DNA of 64,000 bases from Epiperipatus broadwayi (Eukaryota > Onychophora > Udeonychophora > Euonychophora > Peripatidae): positions 12,570,292 through 12,634,291 of the forward strand of contig JAQFVV010012402.1 of the NCBI GenBank assembly GCA_028023455.1, read 5' to 3'. Below the pieces are notes generated by a model. It searched no databases, was not told the origin of the DNA, and worked only from the letters and a program-made list of their open reading frames with translations. Below are positions 23,285-34,922 of the stretch, in pieces. The translations under genes and the position numbers were made by a program. How positions within the stretch are numbered: position 1 is the stretch's first letter; each line of letters begins with the position of its first letter.

Positions 23285-24480
23285 CTCCACCTGCTTTTGA
23301 GAATTAAAATCGGGTCGAATCTTAGTCTGAGATGAGAGCTTATTTTAATTCTTTGCTTTCAACCCTTACTTCTGCTTCTATTACATAATTTTCCACTCTA
23401 TCATGATGAGTGATGATGAAGATGACTGCAGAGAGACAGCTAGATAAAACTATTCAATTCATTCCGATCAATTTTGGCTGATCAACCAATTTAATCTCTA
23501 CGCATACAAGACCATGGCATAACTTAACTCTCACCAAAAACATAAAAGGGTTTAAAGCGTGTGAACAGCAGGATATTTCTACTGCCTGTTCATCTTGCGC
23601 AAACAACAAATTCTTATTTCTTTATTTATTTATTTCTTTATTTTATTTATTTCGAGACAACAATTCTTATTATATTTTACGTGGCTGGGATTAAGCCCCA
23701 GATTCTTACTGGCGTTTCATTTAAAAGTTTTACCACCGGAAGCCATGTGAATCTACAGTTAGCGAAGAGACGGCTGAATAAGCTCAAAATACGACCCAAA
23801 CATAATGCATCTACATACACATATATGCCTCAATCTGCAACCTCATACACCTATTAGTGATATCTATCATTTAAGTATTATCACTATTATTTGTTTATTT
23901 TATTAATTATTAATTGGCTCATTAATGAGCCTGAACAATTATTATTTCTACCTTTACTTTATTTATTTGCTAATTATATCTGCATTTACAATTGACAGAT
24001 CATTGCACGAATAAATTACTTACAGATTTCTCTCAATTTTTTTTTTTGTTATTACTTTTATTTACAACCTTTGTCTCACTGTGCTTGACTGCACAAAAAC
24101 CATCCATTAAATTAATCATTGATAGAACACTCCATGAATGCTTTCTTTTTTTTTTAAAAAAAAATCAACTTTATTTCTCGTGATTCCATGACGTTACCCG
24201 TTTCATCAAACCGACATATCCATCCGTTTATTTTCTTTAGGCTTAGTTTTTATCTGGAGGCTTCTTATCATTCTTTCTACTGTACATATAGCCACTTATG
24301 CTTGGAACTGGAGCACTGTTCCTATGTCCACTAGAGTCCGCCTGCTCATCCGGATAATTTAGATCTCAATCTCTTCCAGTCTGCCCTGACATTTTAGCTC
24401 TTTCTCATCTACCAGGAAACGCTTGGTTTCCTTCCCAATAATCATGATGAGGATTGAATTGCATCCTTCCTATGTGCAGA

Positions 24481-25372
24481 TCATTGGGCTGGGGTTTTAA
24501 ATCCCCGATCCTCCACCTTGTAATTAGGCCTAGTGCTGTCAAACGCATTCAGCGACTCAGCAACCTGTTCGACAGTCTTTCCTTCTGGGCCTATAAGCAT
24601 TTGCTCCGCATTATTATTTTCGCTACTTATTTGCAAGCACTTGCTTGCACTTTCTTGTTCTTTACTGTTAGCTTTGGTCATCTCTATTATATTTTCTATT
24701 TTATTTTCACCCCTTTCTACCCTCACTTCTATATTCTCAACTGTTTCCGCTAACTGATTTACATCTAGTCGTAGATTTTCTATAACCTTTCCGTTTTCCT
24801 CTTTTATTACTTCAATTTTCTCCCCTTGCTCTAGCTTAACTTGCTCTATATCATGGCATTGTTTCCACTTTATATTCGACATATTCCATCCCCTCATTTA
24901 CTTTCAACTCAACACTGTGTTTTACATTATCCCGCTCTCCCAGAAGGCGCTGCTCTATTTTCCCCAGGAATGCCTCCTGGTGATCCAGCCTTTCATTCGC
25001 CACCTTCACCTGATATGAGGTTTGTTCACATTTTTCATTTACTTGTTCCACCTTTTGACTAAAATTCTTATTTAGTTGTTCGTCCAACTCTCCTATCCTC
25101 CTTATATTTCTTTCATCTCTTTCCCTCATTTCCATAACCAACTGTTGCTGGCTTTCCATTATTTTCGTGAGGATATCTATTATACTGTAGTTTTCTATTT
25201 TATTTTTACTATCAACCTTCGTCTCCATTCCCTTGCTAATTTCTATCTCTCCTTCATTAGCTATCTCTCCGGACGGTTCCATTTGTCCTTCGGAGGTTTT
25301 TTCTACTTCGCCCACTGGAGCGTCCATTTTTGTTTTTGATCTCGTGTGATCAAATCTGTCTAATTCACACAC
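24481..25372 (-). pseudogene. Gag-like coiled-coil protein of the LTR element, frameshifted
   Basis: Two overlapping minus-strand frames (25372-24851 and 24897-24481) together make about 290 residues. The first is acidic and then strongly helical (TKIMESQQQLVMEMRERDE, DEQLNKNFSQKVEQVNEK, RLDHQEAFLGKIEQRLL). The second continues with LRLDVNQLAETVENIEVRVE and ends GFKTPAQ. Long heptad-like coiled coils are usual in the amino part of Gag in arthropod Gypsy-like elements. The frame shifts in the overlap around 24851-24897, so no single product results. No zinc knuckle (CCHC) is seen. It lies between the two LTRs in the same orientation, which supports the Gag call. Confidence 0.65.
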
Positions 25373-25744
25373 TAATCCCCTATAGTTTATTCTACGGCTT
25401 TACTATTCTAACCCTCTCCTTACAGGATTATCTTACTTTATTTACTTTATATCTTACTGACACTAGGTACGTTTGTTCAACTCATCCCCATCTCACTCAC
25501 TAATCCTCACTCACCCATGCCTGCCTTCAAGACCCCTCCGCAACTGTCTCCAATTTACAACCTAACTTCCCAAATTATATCATGTTCCCTTTCTCTCCTT
25601 TTTCCCCTTTATTATTTTATTTATTTCTTGCTTTTGTCTACCACCAAAGCTTTCTTTCCCTTTTTCGTTTAACTTTATCTACTGTGTAATCTATTTAATT
25701 TTTTTTTTCCGTACTCAAATTCAAGTGGTTTGAACTTGTTAACG

Positions 25745-28615
25745 TGATAATCATCAACGGAAATGGTTTACTTGTTGGTGGATTATTTTTATTTATTATT
25801 TATTTCATTATTTTATTTTACATTCAAAGATCAGCCTTTCAAGCTAATTGCATATGCATCTTTTGCGAGTGTTAAATAATAAATGAATACTTCACTCTAC
25901 AATACAAGATATAGTATTTATGCAGGAATAAAAGAAATCCTCTTATTCCTACAACTCAAATTCTTTTATATGAGCAAATCTGAAATACTGCTGAGTAAAG
26001 CGTGAGAGTAGAATTCTCACTTTAAATTACTATCTACGATGTTTGAATGAATGACGTCAGTGAAATTGTCTACAATTTACTAAACATCACTCTAACTGAA
26101 ACTTAATTATAAGTAAATAGGCATTTATTCTTATATGACGCTCTGTGTACAATTGTATTACATTCAAAGATCAGCCTTTCAAGCTAATTGCACGTGCGTC
26201 TTTTGCAAGTGTTAAATAATAAATGAATACTTCACTCTACAATACAAGATAGTGAAGTATTCATTTATTATTTAACACTCGCAAAAGACGCACGTGCAAT
26301 TAGCTTGAAAGGCTGATCTTTGAATGTAATACAATTGTACACAGAGCGTCATATAAGAATAAATGCCTATTTACTTATAATTAAGTTTCAGTTAGAGTGA
26401 CGTTTAGTAAATTCTAGACAATTTCACCGACGTCATTCATTCAAACATCATAGATAGTAATTTAAAGTGAGAATTCTACTCTCACGCTTTACTCAGCAGT
26501 ACTTCAGATTTGCTCATATAAAAGAATTTGAGTTGTAGGAATAAGAGGATTCCTTTTATTCCTGCATAAATACTATATCTTGTATTGCAGAGTGAAGTAT
26601 TCATTTATTATTTAACACTCGCAAAAGATGCATGTGCAATTAGCTTGAAAGGCTGATCTTTGAATGTAATACAATTGTACACAGAGCGTCATATAAGAAT
26701 AAATGCTTATTTACTTATTTTATTTTATATTATTTTTATTTTTTATTCTATTTATTTTACAGCATTTTATTCTTCCTTTCATTTATTTATTTATTATTAA
26801 TTTAGCTATTGCCGAACTATCCCGGTTTGGCCTCCAACTGTAATGGATATTGTTTATTTAGTTTAGTTTTACTACGAATTTATCAATCATTAATTAATTA
26901 ATTAACCAAGGCCGTTACAATACAAGCAGAGAGGAAATACAGATACAAATTTACTTCGTATCTGTACCCTTGACTGAATCCCGAGGCAATACGTACATAT
27001 TATCTTGGCATTATTTTTCCCGATCAAGGACCCTCGGCTGCTGAACAAAGCAAACTATTTCCAAGAAATTTAACAAATGTCCAGCACTTCCTATTTATAT
27101 TTTTTAAAATTGGGAGATTCTCATAAACAAGCAGAACACAAATGCTTTAAAAACCAGCCTTATCCTTTAATCAATAAATTACAGTCCGTCCCCCCCTTGT
27201 CGTAGCTTGGTGATAGGAGAATAAAGCAAGTACATGCAATTTAAGAATAAATATGTTTAATAACACTCACACACATATATAAAAAAATACATAACAACAA
27301 TAAAAATACATACTTATATAAATTACATAGCAATGATAAAATAGAGTAAAACACATTGAATATTAAAGTTACGTATTTAAGCTCTCCTGAAGTTCTAATG
27401 GGCAGAGTTCTAAATCTATCAAGATTATTCCTTCCTAATTAGATTTTATTATCTAGTTCTTTCCTCCTTTATTTATTTACGAATATTAAAAAAACACAAA
27501 AAAATGCATGCATTGGTTTGATTACCTAGGTTTTCTTTGTAGTTGTTCCCATGGGCAGTCTTTCCGAGCACTCTTTACCGTCCAGTGGGAGATCATCCCT
27601 TTTTTGTAGAGACAGTACATCCTTCACACTGTCGGTTGAATTAATTTCTTTTTTAATTTGATTTTATTACTTTCTCGTTCCAGTTCTTAGTTCTTCTTGA
27701 TTCTTTAAGTAGATTTTCGGTCGTTCATTTACATTCTTCTAGTTCTTTAAGTAGATTTTAAGAGGTTCAGTTACAGAAGCGGCGATCTCTCTAGCAGATC
27801 AGGCATAGCTCTTATACATTGTGAGTCAGTGGTCACACGGGTTGAGTACGAACCCACGTCCCCTTAATGCCACTAGCCACACACTTCTTTCATTTCTTCT
27901 CTTTTTTTTTAGCTGCTGCTTCTTCAAAATCTCTACTCGTAATGATCTAGATAAGTGTAATTCTTGTCTTACTGTCCTTTCTTTTGTCTGTTGTTTTCTG
28001 TAAATTTTTTAATTAATTCTTACTAATTTGCAACGAATTCTTATCGACATATATCTTTAATTAGTGGCTGGAATGTAGGTTTAATTAATTGAGCTATAAT
28101 TATAAAGCTTTTCCTTCATATACATTCTTCTTTGTCCGTGGAATTCAATTAGTTCAACAGACTTTCACACCTCTAATTTGTACGGCCATATTGTTTTATA
28201 TTATATATTTCATTTAATTTTTACTTAAAGTTTATAATTCATTTTTTTCAAGTTTATGTTTACAATTTATTTTAACTTATCACAATAGTTTTTATGCGAG
28301 AGAAAAAGACACATTTCTTTATGCATCCCCTTTCCCTTTCCCACAATAAACTGAAATAACTTTCAAGCATTCAACTAGCTCGTTGTTTTTTAAAAGAGAG
28401 AGAGACGCATTTCTTTATGCACCCCCCTCCCCTTCTCTTACTATTAAAAAAAATCAAAAGTAATTTTGACATTTCTGAATCTCAACTTTTTTATTTTCTT
28501 TCTTTTTTAATTTCTAGTAGCTAACCCATTTACCTTTATTAATTTCTAGTCACTAACTTACCTACCTTTAGTAATAAATATATACGTTTGACGATGACTT
28601 TACGTGGTCGTCACA
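25745..28615 (-). repeat. 5' LTR, interrupted by a palindromic insertion
   Basis: Homologous to 21352-23284. Near its inner end the T/A-rich tract is split by a ~0.9-kb insertion (25821-26715); without it the LTR is about 1.98 kb. The inner boundary near 25745 is approximate, since the last bases differ from those of the other LTR. Confidence 0.8.
25821..26715. mobile_element. Foldback element, ~0.9-kb near-perfect palindrome
   Basis: The two arms are inverted copies around a 16-base loop (26236-26251); CTTCAC before the loop pairs with GTGAAG after it. The pairing extends about 430 bp outward on each side with few mismatches. Inside each arm the block CATTCAAAGATCAGCCTTTC occurs twice, so each arm is itself a partial repeat. 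The 12 bp TATTTTATTTTA flank both ends (25809-25820, 26716-26727), and the other LTR has this stretch once, which dates the insertion after the LTR element. It encodes nothing. Confidence 0.9.
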
Positions 28616-28619
28616 ATAC

Positions 28620-30418
28620 ATTGTAACAGAAAATCAGGCAGTGATAGATGTATTGAGCAACAAAAACATAATGAATATCAGTAGTTTTAGCAAAAGATGG
28701 CACTAGGTAGTATCTCTATCTTACATTAGTCCACAAAATACAATGGAAAATTTTTTTTTCAAAGTATACTATATCAAAACAAGGACTATATTAACCTTAT
28801 ATATGCCTCACATCAGGAAATCAAATATAATATAAATTTGTTGATGATTGTGATCAGACCTCATTTGCAATAGAAAAGATAGCATACTTTTATGATAAAG
28901 TAATGAAGATTTACTACCATATTCTCTAGACATATTTATGTGTTATTTTCTAAGATAAGATAAATTTCATCTCTTTATATTTTAAACATAACACATATAT
29001 AAAAGCAAAGTCATCACAACAGCTTATTTTCTATGGGGGAAATTTAACAGGAAGCTATTTGCTGAGTATTATGATTGTAAACATTATAACCACACTCTTC
29101 ACGTTTAACCACAAGCATTGATTTTTTATAATCCCCCCCCCCTTTTTAATCATATACAGTACACATATAATATATAGATCAGATATATGGATAAGTAAAC
29201 AAAAGTCAGAGAAATTAAATTAAAATACAAAAAACTAATTTAATCAATTAGTAAAAAGAAATTTACAAAACTGTAAATCGATAATGTGGCAAGATAAAGA
29301 AAAAAAAATCCTTATATTTTTTCGACTACATTATCCATGATTTTATATTATTAGTAATTGCTTATTTACCATACAAATAATTTTTAGAAACTAATGCAGG
29401 TAAACCAGCTCTATATTCTCTATAATCAAAAAAAAAAAAAAATGAATCTTTCTTAATAGGAAATAAATCATCCTATTACCATTAAATAATAATATTCTAA
29501 TTTATTTATTTTTTAAATAAAGTTTCAATCACTTCAAATAAATTTTCCTCTAAACAAACATTACAATAAAAAATATATATATATTTTTTCAATTAAATTT
29601 CTTTATTTTTGTTTAATTTAAAAATTGAATTAAATAATATTTGTTTAAATATGCATAAATATATATATATTCACAATTAATATCTTATTAGTTTAATAAT
29701 TTTACAGATGACAAGTTATATCATCATTTTCAACCATTATATAAAGATAATTAAAAAATAATAAACTCAATGAGCCCACTTACTATTTTTTACATATATA
29801 TATGTAAACATACTAATATACTTTAATGTTACCGGTATAATTAATAAACCAGAAATTTTATCTTGCTTCCTTCAAGTACCATTAGTTAGTTCATGATTAT
29901 TTTAAAGTGTGACAGACATATTTTGAAGGTACATGTATTAAAAGTTGAATTCAAACTTCTTTCCAAGAATTTATTCCTTCTTATATAATTTTGGTGAAGT
30001 TCACTATGTAAGTAAGCTTAGTGATGCTTGCTTGCCAGTAACTTAGCATATGATGATAAAAAGTTTCATACTTTTATATTTTAAAAAATTCATTTTAGTT
30101 TGTAAAATGGTTAAAATCTATTATTACTGCTAATAACTAGTAATTTCAAATATTATTCATTTAAATTGTAAACCAGCAAGGCTAACTTTTTTAGTTCTTA
30201 CTAATAATAAATGTATCACATTTACTGAAAACTTCTCACATTATCTATTGATTTTTCAATAATATAATCCTACCAACTTCATGTTTACTATATAATAAAC
30301 TTACATTTATTAAATAAGTCAACATTCTCTAAGCATTAGGAGAAAATAATTAATCCCAATATATATATTACATATACCCTATATATACGCAGTATGCCCC
30401 AGTAAAATGATGGCTGGT
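28620..30418. other. AT-rich sequence, no exon recognised
   Basis: Holds microsatellites (ATATAT near 29570 and 29660) and A/T tracts. I looked here for the missing 3' exons of XPO5 and did not find a convincing one. Confidence 0.5.
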
Positions 30419-30868
30419 TCTCTCTCCAAGCTATCTACAGTGCCATCTCTGAATCAATGCATGTATTACGTATTAACATGGTTTACCTATTTTCCACAAA
30501 AATTTAGAGGTGCCAGTATGTTTAGAACATGAGTTATGACATGAAATGTGAGACAGTATATTTGATATCCTCATAGATCATCTTCAATGCCCTCCCTTTC
30601 ATCAGGAAATCTTACAAACTATTTGAAAATGTTCTTGCAACTTATGGCTTCATTGCCATACCAACTTGATTCATATTAAACATTTTAATAGTAATTTCAT
30701 ACAAGTTAAAATAAAATTTATGTTAGTACAACTGAAATTATAAACAGACTAAAACTGTTCTTGTCACTATGTGATTTAGACATGCTAGTACCTTAAAATT
30801 TTTGTGGTAAAGTTACATAACACAAGTCTTGATTCAGAGATGGCACTGCATGTAGCTTGAAGAGAGAA
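30419..30868. mobile_element. MITE with ~110-bp inverted ends
   Basis: The left end TTCTCTCTCCAAGCTA followed by CAGTGCCATCTCTGAATCA (30419-30457) pairs with the right end (TGATTCAGAGATGGCACTG at about 30824-30848). Weaker pairing continues through ACCACAAAAATTTTAAGGT-type sequence. No frame inside. Confidence 0.75.
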
Positions 30869-31111
30869 GTGTTAAAACTCATATTTTACACAGTTTGATA
30901 CTATTCATAAATTTCAATATTAAATTATTTATACTAAAAGAATTCCATCCAAGTTTAATTTTATGATTAATTTCTCCACTATATCACTATTTATATGAAT
31001 AATCGGATTAAAATATCTGTATGATATATATTAAACAATTGTGGGAAAAAATTTTTTTTTAATAATTCGTATTCTTATATTGTGATTATCAAAATAATTA
31101 ACAAAACTTAC

Positions 31112-31234
31112 CTGGTATACATGTGGACACAAAGCACCAAGAATTGGTATTAATAGAGACTCATAAAATTCAGGAGGACAGCCCTGAATTAATGGTTTTA
31201 TAAAGAATCGTTTAAGAATTAAGGAAACAAAGGG
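31112..31234 (-). CDS. XPO5: XPO5 exon (most 3' exon found)
   Basis: Exportin-5 is a karyopherin that carries hairpin RNAs such as pre-miRNA out of the nucleus with RanGTP. This exon starts after TTTCTTTAG (AG 31236-31235), encodes 41 residues in phase 0, and ends CAG at a GTAAGT donor (31111-31106). The stretch GCPPEFYESLLIPILG matches the conserved CPPEHYEALVSPILG of vertebrate XPO5. The first part (PFVSLILKRFFIKPLIQ) adds about a dozen residues compared with the human protein as I recall it. The intact donor means at least one more coding exon should follow at lower coordinates. I could not find it. Confidence 0.85.
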
Positions 31235-34049
31235 CTAAAGAAAAGCACAATATTAATTTAAACTTTTGAACTATAAAATAATGCATTTTTAAAAACAGAA
31301 GGCTATCAGAACTGAATTTACTTACAAGCAAACCTAGACAACTGCATGGCACACTAAATAAAAAGGCTTCTAGAAGTTTCATAAATCATATAACTATTTA
31401 TTATTATTATTATAATTATATATTAGTAAAATAAAAATGAGTATTTCTGAAATCAGTTACATAGCTATTCATTACATAGTATTACATTGGATATTGATTA
31501 TTCTGATGTAATAAATGTCTTTGCTGAAACAAAAAGCAAGACATGATTGTAATTTTATAAGTATTTCAATTGTAGGTTAAATGTATAATTAGTAATATTA
31601 TTTTTTATCCTATTCAATATTAAGTAAATACTTTTATTTTTTGTTTTGGGAAAAAGGTAATAATATTTTATGTCTAGGAATATAATGAAGCAAATCCAAT
31701 TCTGAAGATCAAATATAATGCAAAATATTAAAAAAGTATTCTTAAAAACTACAAAATGAAAATAAAAACTCACTTAAAAAAGATATATATATTTAATTAC
31801 AATTATAAATCTCAATGAAATAAAAATAAGAATTTATTTTTCTGTTACAGAATAACAGGTTTACAGTATTTAAATGTGTATTAAGTGACAAGACATTTAA
31901 ATTGACAACTGTTAACAATTTTTCCTCTCAATCACTCAGTTGCAATCAATGTATCAGAATAAATAATGCTCAATGAATAATTATTATTATAATTTACAGA
32001 GAAAAAGTATCAATTTTTCTGAAATCTTTACAAAGATCTCCTATCTGCAGAAAAGCAAGAGTAAAAGTGTTAACTGTCTCATTGGAAAGGTAGGTGTTAC
32101 AAAAATTCAATTTTCATAAATGGAAATGTGAAGGCAATCATCTACTTAAAATGAACATGAAAAATTGGGGGGTGGGGGTGAAATCACTCTAAACTAATGA
32201 AGTGAAATGTAGAGTTTCAAAACTCTTTAAAAACTCTGAATTTATTTTTGATTATCATATATTCCAGACAAATAAATAAGTGAATAAAACTATGCAAAGT
32301 TGGATATGAGAATAAACAAAATCTAACGATAAATTAGAATTAAAAACTTTCAGAATGTTGGGTAATGTATAATGAAATCTGTGAAGATCATATTAAAAAA
32401 CAGTTTATAAAACTCATTCATTCTGTTGTAAGCAAACTTTTCAGAAAAAAAAAAACAAAACCCTTATTTATATGTGAATGCCACATGGCATAAAATTAGC
32501 ACAACCACTTGCCATGATCATGATCTAGTTTTATTCTAGATGAGATGAAACTGGAATATTCTCTGTTTTACAAGTTGGTTAGGATTTATTTTTCATGTAG
32601 CCTGCCAATCCAACTATCCATTCAATTATAGGTCAGTAAATAGATACTAACTATTCTTAAATAGTAAAGTATGAGAAAATCTTAAATTTTATCATAAAAT
32701 ACTTTGCTTGCCTAGAAAGTAATATTTTCTTCTTTAAAAAAAAAAATTCTTATGACATTATGTGATGTTCAAACACTAGATGTGACAGATTATATTTCTG
32801 TCCAGGAACCTTAAGTTTTCAAAGTTTATCATTCTATTACTATGCTTAACTACACAGGGCTTATCTTCTCCTTGAAGATGCCTTTGTCCTGTAGTGAACT
32901 ATTTAAAGGTCGTTTTACTTTTAGCTTGATAATAAATAACAGCAAAATGCATCACAGTAAATTTAACTTTATCAATGGATAAAAAATATTATACAATTGT
33001 TAATATTTTTGTTTAAAACTAATGATTTTATTTTGAAATGCAAAATATATACATTAGTAATAAAAGTAATAATAAATTATATAAAAAACATTTCACTGTA
33101 ATTATTAAATTATTATACATGGTCTAATACAACAATACATAAACCATAAAAATAAATTGTTTTAAATATATTCAATTTACTTGCGGATAAAGGCATGTAA
33201 TAATTATATTTTAAAAATATATCATTATAATAACCAACATTCTTAGATAGATTTTAATATATAATCAAAAATTAAAATCTATACTACTCATAACTAGTCT
33301 TCAAATTGTAAGATTGATTCAGTAAATGTGAATATAAATACTACTACTCAACAATTGCTTTAGAAACAACAAATAAGATACAAGTCAATAGTCTGATTGT
33401 TAATTGGTCTATCTTTTATATACATACAATTATAATATGCCCTTATTCATTACGCACAACTGTATTTCTTTATTGGGGATATGATGTAATCCTTTATATG
33501 AGCTTAGTTTAATATTGCTCAAATAAACAGAAAAATAATAAAAGTATTTTTTTTATAAAATAGTAAACTGATACATAATAATTTAAAATTAAGACTATAA
33601 TTTTAACATTCAAATTATTAACAGAATTAATAAAAACAAGCATAATAGCTAAAATTATATAAAACCCATCCATGATAGTTAAAAATAATTATTTTAACAT
33701 AATAAGTATAATAAAAATAGTAATACATTAATGTTTATATAGAATGAGGATGACAATAATCAAAATCTAAGAATGCATTTTAATAACTGGTATCCATTAT
33801 ATCACATAAAAAAATAATAACTTAGATTTCAATATTGAAAGAGAAGATTGCATTGATCGCCAATCCGAGAAGCATTTATCCCCAAATTATTGTTCACTCT
33901 GAGATACATATGAAAAACATAACTTACAAACATAAAAGAGAAAATCTTGTTTTTTATTTTGCTTAATCATATCATATAAATTTAAAATTATATCTGTTTT
34001 ATGATCAAATAATAATAGTTTTAATTAATAACATTAAAATTTTGCATAC
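31235..34049 (-). other. XPO5 intron
   Basis: AT-rich sequence with no frame. A segment near 32855-32920 resembles one near 35620-35690 (both have a TTTGGAGATG/TTGAAGATGCCTTTG-like block followed by AGTA...TATTTAAA), perhaps old copies of one short repeat. Confidence 0.5.
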
Positions 34050-34203
34050 ATTTAAAAAAAGGATATGAATAACTGATCGCAGACGATAATCGGGAATTAG
34101 GTCAAGATTGTTAAGACCTGAACTATTAACAAAATCAATTGAACTAAGATAGATGAAGAATTCGTGTCCTAAAGTTATACAAGCATTGCCCAAAATATGA
34201 TAG
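34050..34203 (-). CDS. XPO5: XPO5 exon with the IPDYRLR block
   Basis: Acceptor TTTATTTAG (AG 34205-34204); the first base completes a split Ser codon. It encodes YHILGNACITLGHEF, then NNLDLIPDYRLRSVIHILF. The human protein has FHILGK and NLNNIPDYRLRPMLRVF at the same place, which identifies the gene. The preferred donor is AAAT|GTATGC (exon end 34050). A second in-phase GT lies at 34073-34072 (TCA|GTTATT) and would shorten the exon by eight codons. The intron to the next exon is 2.8 kb. Confidence 0.88.
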
Positions 34204-34825
34204 CTAAATAAAAAAATAATTATAATAACTATAAAATAAAATAATATGTATAATAAAAATAACAGTAAGAATGATATCGATGATGAAGATGATTATAGTA
34301 CAAATCAACATTAACTAATAATGGATCAAAGAATAAGATATTACACATTATCAGTTAGGTAAAAATCATATCATTGATTTAAAATAAATCCAATATGCAC
34401 TTGCTAATAAAAAAATAAATAAACAAAATCATTACTAAATCAATTCTTTTCAGTCATAGATGAGAAATATATCAGTAAAATTGAATGATTAAACTGAAAA
34501 TCATTTTTACATAAATATTGATAAATAAAATTTAAATGAATTTACATTCACTACTTTTCTCATTCTCAACACTGAGGAAAAGAAATTTAGATATCAAATA
34601 ATACATAATAAGATGTAAAAAAGTAATTATTTAAACAAAAATTAATTTCAAAAAAGTGACACAAAGCTGCACAAATAACATTCAAATGCATAGTCTTATT
34701 TTGAGATTTTGAAACCAACTTTGACATAATTCATATATGAATTTAATACATTTTCCTAAAATAAATTATATTGATTTTTCTTTTCTTTTTAAAAACAAAG
34801 CTTTACAGATGTTTTAATCTCTTAC

Positions 34826-34922
34826 CTGTTATCATGTAAACTTGTCAAAAAGCTTTGCATTCGATCTATTGGAAGCCGGGTAACAGGAATGTCACTTATA
34901 TCTCCACAAGGGGGATTAATAC
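34826..34922 (-). CDS. XPO5: XPO5 exon with the RMQSFL block
   Basis: Acceptor TTGTTAAAG (AG 34924-34923), donor CAG|GTAAGAG (34825-34824). 97 bp, entering after 1 base of a Gly codon and leaving with 2 bases of a Ser codon; both junction codons are completed by the neighbouring exons. It encodes INPPCGDISDIPVTR and then IDRMQSFLTSLHDN, aligning with the human ERMQRFFSTLYEN. Confidence 0.85.

Larger units (their letters stand above)
21352..28615 (-). mobile_element. Gag-only LTR retrotransposon, structurally complete
   Basis: Two ~1.9-kb direct repeats bound a 2.5-kb internal region. The element reads on the minus strand: its 5' LTR is the right-hand copy (28615 down to about 25745) and its 3' LTR the left-hand copy (23284-21352). 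LTR ends are TGT...ACA. The 4 bp ATAC flanks it on both sides (21348-21351 and 28616-28619), a target-site duplication usual for Gypsy/Ty3-like elements. A purine-rich tract (GCAGGTGGAG, 23294-23285) abuts the 3' LTR, as expected for the polypurine tract. No protease, reverse transcriptase, RNase H or integrase is present, so it must have relied on enzymes made elsewhere. No clear tRNA primer site was found next to the 5' LTR. Confidence 0.85.

Noticed and set aside
24454-25339. Plus-strand open frames over the Gag region
   Set aside because: Antisense to the coiled-coil Gag frames; hydrophobic-looking only because the complement of Glu/Lys-rich codons is Phe/Leu/Ser-rich.
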